Source of the DNA: Cyanobacteria bacterium RU_5_0
Lineage (GTDB): Bacteria > Cyanobacteriota > Cyanobacteriia > Elainellales > Elainellaceae
Assembly (NCBI GenBank): GCA_012033255.1
Contig: JAAUSF010000035.1
Span: 1-41,985, forward strand
Direction: 5' to 3'
Length of the DNA: 41,985 bases
Below are positions 7,596-15,848 of the stretch, piece after piece (within the stretch, counting starts at the first letter, position 1; every line of letters starts with the position of its first letter). Position numbers and translations under genes: made by a program. The notes under the pieces were generated by a model that saw only the letters and a list, made by a program, of their open reading frames with translations, made no database searches and was not told where the DNA came from.

Positions 7596-9761
7596 ATGGC
7601 AAACCTACTGCTGATCGAAAGTCCCGGTAAATCTAAGAAGTTAAGTCAGATTTTAGGACCTGGCTGGATTGTGAAAGCCAGTATGGGTCATGTGCGGGAA
7701 CTGGCAAATGACGGTGACGATGCCTTGGGCTTTGATCTGCTCGACGATCGAGTCCAGTGTCGCTATGAACCCAGGGAAACTGGAGGAAGGAAAGTGTTGG
7801 CAGAGTTGCGCCAAGCTGTGAAGCAAGCTGAGGCAGTCTACATTGCCACTGACCCCGATCGCGAAGGGGAAACGATCGGTTGGCATCTCCAGCAAGAACT
7901 GCGGCTAAAAAATCCCAGGCGAGTGGTTTACAGCGAAATTACACCGCAAGCCGTGAAGGCGGCGATCGCCCATCCCCGTGCGCTTGATCAAGCACTCATC
8001 GCCGCCGGACGGGCACGAGATTGTCTGGATAAATTGGTGGGCTACAAGGGCAGCAAGCATGTGGTGTGGCGACTCAATATTGGTGCAAAGTCGATGGGAC
8101 GGGTGCAGAGCGCGACGCTGCATCTGTTGTGTACCAGAGAGAAGGAAATCCAAGCGTTCAAACCTCAGGACTACTGGAGCGTTTGGGTTGAGTATCAAGA
8201 GGGGTTTAAGGCGTTCTACCGAGCCAAATTGAAGACAAGTTCAACCCCTACGATCGAACTAACCGATGATGCAACTGAGGGGAAGGAAAGCCAGGAGTCG
8301 GATCGGGTGACGAGCCAAGCAGAAGCCGATCGACTTGTGGCGATCGCCCGCTCCACACCTCATCAAGTCGTCACTGTGGAAGGCAAAATCAGCCATCAAT
8401 CTCCACCGCCGCCTTTCATCACCTCTACCTTGCAGCAAGCCGCCGGAGCCAAACTGCGCTTCAGTCCCGATCGCACGATGAAAGTGGCACAGTCGCTCTA
8501 CGAAGCGGGCACCATCACCTACATGCGAACGGATTCAGTGATGTTAGCTGAATCGTTTTGTACGTCGGTGCGCGATTACCTGGAACAGTTTGATCCAACG
8601 AATGTTCCCACTCAAACCACTCGCCACCGGACGGCTAAAGGCGCTCAGGAAGCTCACGAAGCGATTCGCCCAACGGATGTCAATCGATTAACCGTGCAAA
8701 TGAGTGAAGATGCTGCAAAACTGTATGAGTTGATCTGGAATCGGTCGATCGCGTCTCAATGTTGCCCAGCCCGCTTACGCAAAACACGGGTGGTGACGCG
8801 ATCGGGGTCAGTGCAGTGGGAAGCACGGGGACAGGTTGTGGAGTTTCCCGGCTACACGCGCTACTGGAATAACCTGAGTGCCGATACCCAACTTCCCGTA
8901 TTACAGCAAGGACAATCCCTCACACTGAAACAAGCAGACGCAAACCAGAAGCAGACGCAACCACCGCCGCGCTACACAGAACCCAAGCTGGTGCAGTTGA
9001 TGGAGCGTCAGGGGATCGGGCGACCAAGTACTTATGCACCCACGATCAAGACGCTGAAGGAGCGAGAGTATGTGGGAGTGGACAAGGGGAAACTTCAGCC
9101 GACCGCGTTGGGTATGGAGTTGGATCGTTCGCTAGAGAAACTATTGCCGGAGTTGATTCAGCCGGAGTTTACAGCGCAGATGGAAGCCGCGTTGGATGCG
9201 ATCGCTCAGGGAAAGCAAGACTGGCAGGTGTATCTGACCAGTTGGCATCGCACTTATTTTGCGCCTGCACTGGAGAAGGCAGGTCAGATCCTCAGATCAA
9301 ATGGCGCTCAGGTGGTGAACTCGAATGAGTCACGATCGCCAGACTCAACCAAGCCGAAGTCGCAGGCAACGATGACGAAAACAGCCTGTCCAAAGTGTGG
9401 GGAGGCGATGAGTAAAATTCCCTCCAAATCCAAGAAGCTGAAGGCGAATCATTTTCTCAAGTGTGGAGCGGTAGGCTGTGGAGCGGTAATGTTTTGGAAT
9501 CCGAACGGGAAGCGGTATGAGTTGCCCTATGCCCAACGTGTTCCTAATCCAGAAGCATTTACGGATGTTCCCTGTCCAGTGTGTGGAGCGTTGCTAGAAC
9601 GCTATGCCTACACGAAGGAGGGGAAGGAGAAGGTAATGTTGCGTTGTTCGCTAATGGAGAATCGCCGGGGGAAATGTCAAGAGGTGGCGTTTTTTGAAGG
9701 ACGGGAGGGGTTTTGGTCGCCGAAGTTTGGGACGCTGAGGCTGGAGAGTTTGGTAAAGTAG
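7596..9761 (+). CDS. topA: Type IA DNA topoisomerase (topoisomerase I)
   Basis: This enzyme relaxes negative supercoils by single-strand passage. The Toprim domain is N-terminal: LLIESPGKSKKL with catalytic Glu8, and the metal-binding YIATDPDREGET. The active-site tyrosine is Tyr309 in TITYMRTDS. Further conserved elements are GAKSMGRVQSAT and QGIGRPSTYAPTI. Two C-terminal zinc-ribbon modules start near Cys598 and Cys660, each with CPxCG and a second Cys pair. At 721 residues it is shorter than the main cyanobacterial TopA (about 880), so it may be the second, short paralogue. Comparison with the rest of the genome would decide. An upstream 234-bp gap holds its promoter. Confidence 0.93.
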   Translation: MANLLLIESPGKSKKLSQILGPGWIVKASMGHVRELANDGDDALGFDLLDDRVQCRYEPRETGGRKVLAELRQAVKQAEAVYIATDPDREGETIGWHLQQELRLKNPRRVVYSEITPQAVKAAIAHPRALDQALIAAGRARDCLDKLVGYKGSKHVVWRLNIGAKSMGRVQSATLHLLCTREKEIQAFKPQDYWSVWVEYQEGFKAFYRAKLKTSSTPTIELTDDATEGKESQESDRVTSQAEADRLVAIARSTPHQVVTVEGKISHQSPPPPFITSTLQQAAGAKLRFSPDRTMKVAQSLYEAGTITYMRTDSVMLAESFCTSVRDYLEQFDPTNVPTQTTRHRTAKGAQEAHEAIRPTDVNRLTVQMSEDAAKLYELIWNRSIASQCCPARLRKTRVVTRSGSVQWEARGQVVEFPGYTRYWNNLSADTQLPVLQQGQSLTLKQADANQKQTQPPPRYTEPKLVQLMERQGIGRPSTYAPTIKTLKEREYVGVDKGKLQPTALGMELDRSLEKLLPELIQPEFTAQMEAALDAIAQGKQDWQVYLTSWHRTYFAPALEKAGQILRSNGAQVVNSNESRSPDSTKPKSQATMTKTACPKCGEAMSKIPSKSKKLKANHFLKCGAVGCGAVMFWNPNGKRYELPYAQRVPNPEAFTDVPCPVCGALLERYAYTKEGKEKVMLRCSLMENRRGKCQEVAFFEGREGFWSPKFGTLRLESLVK

Positions 9762-9856
9762 TGGGGTCAATCTACAGTGAGAGCGATCGCTCTATCGCCA
9801 AACAATGCTGTTTATGACATCATGACAGTCATATTGACAACAACCCGCACAAAAAG

Positions 9857-10627
9857 CTATGCCAAATCTGGGTCAACCCCCAGTTCTCTCAACCGTTCAG
9901 CTAGTCTAGCTGCCTTCTCCTCTGCCGCGATCGCCCGTTCGTTGCCAGTCAGTAGCAAATTTCCCTGAAAATCCCACCAGCGCAACCAAAGCTGGATCTG
10001 ATTCTGATAAGCACCTTCCCACACCCCAATTTCCACTTCCATTGGCGGAATCGGGTAGTGCCCACGACTATTTGCGGCCATCCGCTGATACTGCCCGCCC
10101 ACTAACTCATACATCTCCAACTCACCGCTGTTGACGCAGAAGATGCCGTAGAAAGGAATCCGTATAATCTGCTCGTAGACCCAAAATTTGCCGGGTCTCG
10201 TTGTTCCACTCTCTTCAGAATAAGAAAGCGGGGTTCGATCGTGTTCTTCACTGCCATCCCCGGAGGCAAACTCTAACGCGATTGTTGGTGCAATAAACTC
10301 TCGCCACAAGACATACGATCGCCGAATCTCTCCCCTCAATCTAGGTGGTACATTCGGTATGTAAAACCAATCTGGTGCTTCCGCGCCTTTTTCGGGTGGC
10401 TCTGTTTCTCGCCAGTAAATCCCACAGTCCTGCCCGATCGCATACCGCCCATCAGGATGAATTCGTTCCAAGGTCGCCCCGATCGAGTCAGTCAGGATCA
10501 GAGATTGGGGATGCTCTTGAAAATTCTTCGCAAACGAACCGTCCGACTCTGGTAGCTGCGTGTGGTCGGGAAATTGAGGTGGCAACTCCGTAGGAGCCAA
10601 CATATTTTCAGCCAGGGCTTCAGTCAT
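9857..10627 (-). CDS. Uma2 family endonuclease-like protein (DUF820)
   Basis: Uma2/DUF820 proteins are hugely expanded in cyanobacteria and carry a PD-(D/E)XK nuclease-like fold, but their biological role is poorly known. Here the fold is seen in PDWFYIPNVPP, VLWREFIAPTIALEFASGDGSEEHD (the E-F-x-S-G element) and GKFWVYEQIIRIPFYGIF, the catalytic-core strand with Glu and later Tyr. The C terminus is a charged coiled coil (AIAAEEKAARLAERLRELGVDPDL), common in the family. ATG 10627 was chosen; a GTG four codons earlier is also possible. It is convergent with topA with 95 bp between them. Confidence 0.85.
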   Translation of the reverse strand: MTEALAENMLAPTELPPQFPDHTQLPESDGSFAKNFQEHPQSLILTDSIGATLERIHPDGRYAIGQDCGIYWRETEPPEKGAEAPDWFYIPNVPPRLRGEIRRSYVLWREFIAPTIALEFASGDGSEEHDRTPLSYSEESGTTRPGKFWVYEQIIRIPFYGIFCVNSGELEMYELVGGQYQRMAANSRGHYPIPPMEVEIGVWEGAYQNQIQLWLRWWDFQGNLLLTGNERAIAAEEKAARLAERLRELGVDPDLA

Positions 10628-10714
10628 CCCCCATTCCACTCCATTCGGACTGGCTCAAGCATAGCGCAACTGCCTACAGCAAACACCAGAGGCGATCACT
10701 CCAATCAAATGTCG

Positions 10715-10822
10715 CCAAAAGGTTAGGACATCGGGAGTAAAAGGGGTGTGGGAGCTTCGCCCCCAGCCAGGGGTGGAACCCCTGCACCCCGTCCTAACCC
10801 AAGTGGCTGTCGCTATAGATAA
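10715..10822. repeat. MITE-like palindromic repeat (GTTAGGAC family)
   Basis: GGTTAGGAC near 10719 and its complement GTCCTAACC near 10791 bracket a GC-rich core. The core contains two nested hairpins (AGCTTCGCCCCCAG and AGGGGTGGAACCCCT). The right flank reads AAGTGGCTGTCGCTATAG. The core section 10769-10790 recurs with one base change at 35168-35189. The GTTAGGAC arms and the CTATAG end recur in the element at 40163-40256. Confidence 0.7.
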
Positions 10823-10954
10823 ACGGACGGAAACTAACCCCCTGCACAACGCCTCGGATGACAACATACGGGCACTGTTGATGTACGGGTTAGCTGATCA
10901 TGGATTCATTCCAGTGAAAAGCATTGTAGAAGGCTTGAGCCGAGTTGTGGCAAA

Positions 10955-11299
10955 TTAAACTTTGGCAACACCAATACCAGCAATCTTGCGGTACTCTTCT
11001 GCGGCTTGACGACAGATTGCAGCACATTTCTGGCAATGTTTCATCTCATGCCGTTCACACTCTTCAGCACAAACATCACAGATGTCGGCGCAAGCGCGGG
11101 CAATGTGGGACATGAAATACGAGCCGCGCACCATGTAGGTGGCAGAGGTGCGGCAAATTTCTGCACAGTCCAAGCACATCCTTGCACACTTCACCATGTC
11201 TGGCATTCCCATACAGGCTCTCGCACAGTATTCACAAGCGACTGCACAGTGCATGGCAGTATCAAAGCTAGATTGATATTCCTCGTGGACTAAGAGCAT
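10955..11299 (-). CDS. Four-helix-bundle copper-binding protein (DUF326, Csp-like)
   Basis: The 114-residue protein carries 15 Cys, mostly in CxxC and CxxxC spacing along helices: AVACEYCARAC, VKCARMCLDCAEIC, ARACADICDVCAEEC and KHCQKCAAIC. This is the pattern of copper-storage proteins (Csp), in which a four-helix bundle is lined with Cys that bind many Cu(I) ions. No signal peptide is visible, so it would be a cytosolic Csp3-type member. The start at 11299 has an excellent ribosome-binding site (AAAGGAGGG), suggesting high expression. It probably buffers copper, which matters for a plastocyanin-using phototroph; that last point is inference. No copper-responsive operator was recognised upstream. 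Confidence 0.9.
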   Translation of the reverse strand: MLLVHEEYQSSFDTAMHCAVACEYCARACMGMPDMVKCARMCLDCAEICRTSATYMVRGSYFMSHIARACADICDVCAEECERHEMKHCQKCAAICRQAAEEYRKIAGIGVAKV

Positions 11300-11552
11300 A
11301 ACAGCCCTCCTTTGTGAGCTACATTTGTGAGCTACAACTGAGCGCTGTTTCCATTCACTCCAAGCTGGAAAATGACTTTACATCGCAGTATTCAGGACAT
11401 ACTTGTCTGTCCTACCTTTAGTAGCAAAAATGACAGGTTAATCTTGTAAGTTTCCAGACTTTAATTATATCCTTTGGTTGGAGCGAGATATGCTTCTTTT
11501 CAATACAGTTTGTTGCGTTATTTTCTATCGACATTTTCCTGCAAGTTCCAGT
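11300..11552. other. Intergenic region, no gene seen
   Basis: This stretch is the leader and promoter region of the copper-binding protein on the minus strand, followed by AT-rich sequence running into the IS1 remnant. It holds a short direct repeat (TTTGTGAGCTACA, near 11312 and 11325). No open frame with recognisable content was found on either strand. Confidence 0.5.
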
Positions 11553-11696
11553 TCAGGATAGCAGTACAGAGTGCGCCACTTTGACTGCATAGGTGTCAAT
11601 CAACTGCCGTCTGCACTCCTTGCAGATGTGATTTTGTTTACCTTTTTGCTTACCGTTTTTACTGATATTAGTCGAGCCACATTCTGGACACTGCAT
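11553..11696 (-). pseudogene. IS1-family transposase fragment (InsA-type zinc-ribbon N terminus)
   Basis: A 47-codon minus-strand frame starting at ATG 11696 encodes MQCPECGSTNISKNGKQKGK, then QNHICKECRRQLID. This is the N-terminal zinc ribbon of IS1-type transposases (CPxCGS-x-GKxxGKQxxxCKxCxRQF). The frame then degenerates and stops at 11553. The rest of the transposase (helix-turn-helix and DDE domain) is absent on either side, so this is a relic. It sits between the copper-binding protein and msrB. Confidence 0.8.
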
Positions 11697-11893
11697 GGCA
11701 TTTTCCCTGATTTCATAGATCTATTATGCAACGCCGAAAGTTGTAACTACAGCTATATCTTACTAACAGCGCTACAAACTCGGTCTTTCCTTACTGAAAA
11801 CTCAGCCAGGTTTCATAATTGCTGCTTATTTTAGAGAGATAAGCTCGATTTAGGATGGCTGGCTGCTGTGAAATTGGACAAAGGGTTTGAGTG

Positions 11894-12388
11894 ATGAAAA
11901 AACGCTACTTCTTACAAGCAAGTGCGGCAGTTGTGGGGGCGATCGTCCTATCCCGTTATCTGTCTTCCGGGTCAGACGCTCAGACGGCTTCAGATGGCGG
12001 GTTTGAAATTACTAAAACGGAAGCAGAGTGGCGCGAAATCTTGACGCCTGAACAATTTAACGTGCTACGACAACAGGGTACAGAACCGCCTTTCAGTAGT
12101 CCACTGGACAAGCAGTTTACCCAAGGCACTTATCATTGTGCGGGCTGTGACCTGCCCCTGTTTTCCTCTGATACCAAGTTTGATAGTGGGACAGGATGGC
12201 CCAGCTTTTATGCGCCGATCGACAATGCCATTCGTACCTCTAATGATCATTCCTTGTTGATCACCCGAACGGAAGTGCATTGCCATCGCTGCGGTGGACA
12301 TCTGGGGCATGTGTTTGATGATGGACCTGCACCCACCGGAAAACGCTATTGCATGAATGGCGTTGCCCTTAACTTTATCGCAGGATAA
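11894..12388 (+). CDS. msrB: Peptide-methionine (R)-S-oxide reductase MsrB, probably exported
   Basis: MsrB reduces methionine-R-sulfoxide in damaged proteins. The catalytic Cys153 is in GKRYCMNGVALNF. Zinc-binding pairs CAGC and CHRC, and GTGWPSFYAPI and GGHLGHVFDDGP, are all present. An N-terminal segment (MKKRYFLQASAAVVGAIVLS) with a basic start and a hydrophobic core looks like a signal peptide or membrane anchor, so the enzyme probably acts outside the cytoplasm or in the thylakoid lumen. ATG 11894 is preferred over GTG 11891; AAAGGG lies upstream. The next gene is msrA, 93 bp downstream, also with an export signal. Confidence 0.95.
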   Translation: MKKRYFLQASAAVVGAIVLSRYLSSGSDAQTASDGGFEITKTEAEWREILTPEQFNVLRQQGTEPPFSSPLDKQFTQGTYHCAGCDLPLFSSDTKFDSGTGWPSFYAPIDNAIRTSNDHSLLITRTEVHCHRCGGHLGHVFDDGPAPTGKRYCMNGVALNFIAG

Positions 12389-12481
12389 ACCTGTCAGCAC
12401 TGTTGTTGTAATGAGGATGTCTGAAACTCTGAAATTTATTAAACACCACGATCGTTCACCTGTTGGAGAACTTCACACCCT

Positions 12482-13192
12482 ATGTCAGTCCGCATTGCTT
12501 TTTCCAATCCCTTCGTGCGTCGCTTTTCCATTCTGTCGCTGACCGCTGCTGCATTGATGTATGGTGCGATCCGTCTGGGTTCCGCTGCTGATGTAGCGAC
12601 TTCTACGGCAGCGTTTCCTGATCCGGTTACAGATATCTCGACAACTCCTATGACGGAAGAACAAACAGCGGTTTTCGCGGGCGGCTGCTTCTGGGGCATG
12701 GAAGGCGTTTTTGAGCATCTCAAAGGTGTGTCTGAGGTGTTCACAGGCTATGCGGGTGGCAGTGCGGAGTCTGCACATTATGAGCAAGTGAGTGTTGGGG
12801 CAACAGACCATGCAGAGGCGGTGAAAATCACCTATGATCCGTCGCAAATCTCCTATGGGCAGCTTCTCAAGATTTACTTTGCCGTGGCGCACGACCCGAC
12901 CCAATTAAATCGGCAGGGCCCAGACACGGGAACACAATATCGTTCCGCGATCTTCTTTGCTAACGATGAGCAGAAGCAAGTTGCCCAAACCTATATCGAT
13001 CAACTGAATGAAGCGCAAGTCTTCGATCGCCCAATCGTCACTCAGCTTACTTCCTTGGATGATTTTTATGCGGCTGAGGACTACCATCAGGATTTCATCG
13101 ATCGCAATCCCTACCATCCCTATGTGGTGATACATGACCTGCCTCAGATCGATCGGCTTCAGGAACAGTTTCCTGAACTGTATCAGGAGTAG
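12482..13192 (+). CDS. msrA: Peptide-methionine (S)-S-oxide reductase MsrA, probably exported
   Basis: MsrA reduces methionine-S-sulfoxide. The active-site motif [13 protein letters not shown] with catalytic Cys69 is intact. [47 protein letters not shown] and the closing AEDYHQDFI follow in canonical order. The first 36 residues ([27 protein letters not shown]) form a signal-peptide-like stretch, giving 236 residues against about 180-210 for a cytosolic form. There is no C-terminal resolving Cys of the common type in the last residues, so recycling may depend on a partner. It is paired with the exported MsrB, which suggests joint repair of lumenal or periplasmic proteins. Confidence 0.95.
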   Translation: MSVRIAFSNPFVRRFSILSLTAAALMYGAIRLGSAADVATSTAAFPDPVTDISTTPMTEEQTAVFAGGCFWGMEGVFEHLKGVSEVFTGYAGGSAESAHYEQVSVGATDHAEAVKITYDPSQISYGQLLKIYFAVAHDPTQLNRQGPDTGTQYRSAIFFANDEQKQVAQTYIDQLNEAQVFDRPIVTQLTSLDDFYAAEDYHQDFIDRNPYHPYVVIHDLPQIDRLQEQFPELYQE

Positions 13193-13236
13193 AGACATTC
13201 ACCCCCTTAGACCTTGAATTGAAAAGGAATCAGATC

Positions 13237-13449
13237 ATGGCATATCAATCCGTTGCTAACTATGGCATTATTGGCAACATGCACACGGCTGCCCTAGGGG
13301 GATTGAATGGATCGATCGACTGGCTCTGTTTTCCCAGCCATGATTCGCCCAGTGTGTTTGCCGCAATTCTGGATGATCAAACAGGCGGACGATTCAAAAT
13401 TGCACCCGTCGATGGAATTGCCAGTAACGGACAACGGAGTTCGCTATGA
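13237..13449 (+). pseudogene. Truncated GH15 (glucoamylase/trehalase-like) N-terminal fragment
   Basis: The 70-residue product starts [20 protein letters not shown], then [27 protein letters not shown] and [11 protein letters not shown]. This is the conserved N-terminal domain of bacterial GH15 proteins of about 600 residues. After APVDG the sequence loses all similarity ([10 protein letters not shown]) and stops. The catalytic (alpha/alpha)6-barrel is missing. The stop codon overlaps the start of a GNAT gene (ATGA), so the junction lies near 13418. It is most likely a stub left by recombination that joined in the GNAT gene. The RBS (AAAAGGAAT) before ATG 13237 is intact, so the stub may still be translated. 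Confidence 0.75.
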
Positions 13450-13925
13450 TCCGCTCAATCACGCCCGATGACACAGATGCGCTGATTGCCTTAGCCAACT
13501 CTATCGGACTCTTTTCGTCCGACGAACTAGAGGAGTTGCGTCAGATGTTGACCGATTCGTTGAGCAAAGATGGCAACACTTATTCATTCTGGATTACAGA
13601 CGACGATGACGGACTTGTGGGATTAGCCTACTGCGAACCGGAACGAATGACCAACGGGACATGGAACCTGCAATTGATTGCCATCCACCCGACTCACCAA
13701 AGGCAAGGACGCGGTGCGAAACTGCTACTCTTTGTAGAGCAAACTTTGGCAGACCGGGGTGCGCGGGTCTTACTGGTTGAGACGATGGGTACGCCAGACT
13801 TTGAGCATGTGCGAGCGTTCTATCGAAAGAACGGTTACGACGAGGAAGCCCGTATACGCGAGTTCTATGCAGAAGGGGCGGACAAAATTGTTTTCCGCAA
13901 GGCACTGTCCACTCAGGGGGAATGA
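13446..13925 (+). CDS. GNAT family N-acetyltransferase
   Basis: The protein (159 residues) shows the GNAT fold. The N-terminal strand is [17 protein letters not shown], then [11 protein letters not shown] and the acetyl-CoA pyrophosphate loop [17 protein letters not shown] (Q-R-x-G-x-G/A). The C-terminal part is [31 protein letters not shown], with the Tyr often used as general acid. The substrate is unknown. The start overlaps the stop of the truncated GH15 frame (ATGA), so it may be translated by coupling from that stub. It probably arrived at this locus by the same rearrangement that cut the GH15 gene. Confidence 0.85.
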   Translation: MIRSITPDDTDALIALANSIGLFSSDELEELRQMLTDSLSKDGNTYSFWITDDDDGLVGLAYCEPERMTNGTWNLQLIAIHPTHQRQGRGAKLLLFVEQTLADRGARVLLVETMGTPDFEHVRAFYRKNGYDEEARIREFYAEGADKIVFRKALSTQGE

Positions 13926-14059
13926 GCTTATGCAGTGGACTATAGATAGCCGCTAATTGAGTTACGCAGTTGAAGATGTGACAGTCAACGTGACTCTCAA
14001 CTGGCCAAACGACATCCCCATTCTCAAAGAAGATGGCATACCGTGCTCTTTTGCATCTC

Positions 14060-15370
14060 TCACAGTGTGAGGGATTGTGCGTTAGTTTCAATCAGCTTCG
14101 CTAAGTCTTGCAGGAAGGCTGCCGCATGTGCGCCATAGATCACCCGGTGATCGCAGGTCATATTGACCTGCATTTGGTTTTTCACACCAAACAGTCCATC
14201 TGATGTAGCAATTACTTGTGGACGAGATGCACCAACTGCCAAAATTGCGCCTTGTCCGGGGGGCAAGATGGCATCGAAGCGATCGACTCCAAACATCCCC
14301 AAATTCGAGATCGTGAAACCACCCGTACTGTATTCATTGGGCTGCAACTGCTTGGCTCTAGCCCGATCGACTAAATCCTTCCAGGTGCGCGACAGCGAGT
14401 AGATATCAACCTGATCCGCGTTTTGTAGCACAGGGGTGATCAATCCACCATCATCCATTGCCACTGCGATCGCCACATTGATGCTCGATCGGTAGTTGAT
14501 GCCCTGCTCGGTGTAGAAAGCATTCAACAACGGGTGTTTCTGCAAGGTCATGGCAACGGCTTTCGCTAGCAGTGCCGTCATCGTCACGCCCTTAGATTTA
14601 ATTTGCTTGTAGAGCCTATCCAAACTATCTGTAGTGATGGTGTAGCCCACCCGAAACGCGGGAACCTGCAAACTGACAACCATGTTCCGGACAACCGCCT
14701 GTTGCAATGTGTTGAGTGCAACGACCTGACCAGGTTGAGCGGGAGGAGTAACAACAGGAGGAGGGGCAGACTTATCCGCCGAGGCAGCGATAGGAGCAGG
14801 AGGAGCAGAAGGAGCAGAAGGAGCAGAAGGGGCAGGAGGAGCAGGAGTACTGGTTTTGCCTGCGGCGGCTTCTATGTCTTCTGCAACGATGCGTCCGTAA
14901 GGACCACTACCTTTGATGGTACTGAGATCAACTTTGAGATCTTTTGCCAATTTTCGAGCACGAGGAGAGGCGATCGTCCGTCCGTTGCGGGTTAACGGAG
15001 TGCTTGAGTCGGTTGCGGTCGCCGCAGGAGTCGTGGTAGTGGCTGCCGCTTGAGCAGGTGGAGCCGTAGGAGCAGGTGGAGTGGCTTGAGATGCCCCCGT
15101 CGATCTCGGCTTCGCTGTTTCGATCTCGGCTTCAGTTTCAGCAATCAGGGCGATCGGCGCACCCACGGTTGCTGTCTCACCAGCCGGAGTGATAATGGAT
15201 GCCAGATAGCCTTCATAGAAGGATTCCACATCCATATCCGCTTTGTCTGATTCCACAATCACCACCGTCTCGCCTTTTTCAACCTTGTCACCAGGCGACT
15301 TCACCCACGCAACAACCTTACCTTCGGTCATAGTGGAACTGAGGGCAGGCATGAACACTTCATTAATCAT
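14060..15370 (-). CDS. pdhC: Dihydrolipoamide acetyltransferase, E2 of pyruvate dehydrogenase
   Basis: E2 transfers the acetyl group from pyruvate decarboxylation to CoA. Domain order: one lipoyl domain (about 1-75) with the lipoylated Lys in VIVESDKADMDVESF; an Ala/Pro-rich linker; the E1/E3-binding domain (ASPRARKLAKDLKVDL, then GSGPYGRIVAEDI, about 129-165); a second Ala/Pro/Ser linker; and the catalytic domain. Catalytic His408 lies in TCDHRVIYGAHAAAFLQDL. The Tyr in HRVIYG, where most bacteria have Asp, is characteristic of cyanobacterial and plastid E2. It is the last gene of a tight minus-strand operon, 2 bp after ylqD. Minor repeats in the second linker (AlaProSer triplets) come from repeated GGAGCAGAA units. 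Confidence 0.95.
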   Translation of the reverse strand: MINEVFMPALSSTMTEGKVVAWVKSPGDKVEKGETVVIVESDKADMDVESFYEGYLASIITPAGETATVGAPIALIAETEAEIETAKPRSTGASQATPPAPTAPPAQAAATTTTPAATATDSSTPLTRNGRTIASPRARKLAKDLKVDLSTIKGSGPYGRIVAEDIEAAAGKTSTPAPPAPSAPSAPSAPPAPIAASADKSAPPPVVTPPAQPGQVVALNTLQQAVVRNMVVSLQVPAFRVGYTITTDSLDRLYKQIKSKGVTMTALLAKAVAMTLQKHPLLNAFYTEQGINYRSSINVAIAVAMDDGGLITPVLQNADQVDIYSLSRTWKDLVDRARAKQLQPNEYSTGGFTISNLGMFGVDRFDAILPPGQGAILAVGASRPQVIATSDGLFGVKNQMQVNMTCDHRVIYGAHAAAFLQDLAKLIETNAQSLTL

Positions 15371-15372
15371 GG

Positions 15373-15822
15373 CTACAGGTCTCCCCGAATTTCTTGAACC
15401 ACACCATCTCGCAGCAAGATCTCTACCTGCATTTTGCGGATCAGGTTATCTCCTGTTTCCACGCGGAAGAAGCCTTCAATTTGACCTTGATTGACTTCTT
15501 GATCCATCTCTAACAGTTGGACTTGCTGCAATTGCTGCAATATCTGGTTCTTTTTCTCCAGAATTTCGCTTTTCTTTTGGTTGACTTGTACCTGGATATT
15601 GGTAAGCTGTTGTGCCACGATCGGCTCAGTAGGCTGAGAACTTTGTTTCTGAACTTCAGAAATCATTCGCTGCCCCTGAATTTCTAGCTGCTGAAGCTGC
15701 CCATCTAATTGATTAATTTGATTTTGCAACTGTTGTTGCACTTCCTCCTTCCAGCGAGGAGTGACGATCACCTTTACGTTAACTGCTCGTTTTAAGAGTA
15801 AATGAGATTTAGAGATATCCAT
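15373..15822 (-). CDS. YlqD family coiled-coil protein
   Basis: The 149-residue product begins MDISKSHLLLKRAVNVKVIVTPRWKEE. It then forms a long Gln-rich coiled coil (about 35-110) and ends in a small beta domain (GFFRVETGDNLIRKMQVEILLRDG). This matches YlqD proteins, which are conserved in Firmicutes and cyanobacteria and have no proven function. ATG 15822 matches the family start; an in-frame TTG further upstream would overlap the preceding gene. It lies 26 bp after the acyl-ACP synthetase gene and 2 bp before the PDH E2 gene, so the three are probably one transcript. Confidence 0.8.
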   Translation of the reverse strand: MDISKSHLLLKRAVNVKVIVTPRWKEEVQQQLQNQINQLDGQLQQLEIQGQRMISEVQKQSSQPTEPIVAQQLTNIQVQVNQKKSEILEKKNQILQQLQQVQLLEMDQEVNQGQIEGFFRVETGDNLIRKMQVEILLRDGVVQEIRGDL

Positions 15823-15848
15823 GAGGGCTGAGCTAGGAATTTGAAGGA

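Noticed and set aside
13960..14070. Plus-strand frame SYAVEDVTVNVTLNWPND ending in a stop
   Set aside because: Looks coding and contains WPND as in biotin ligases, but it is too short, has no start and no second motif; left as a possible remnant only.
13594..14091. 165-codon minus-strand frame opposite the GNAT gene
   Set aside because: Antisense to a clear GNAT gene, rich in Arg/Pro/His, no recognisable domain.
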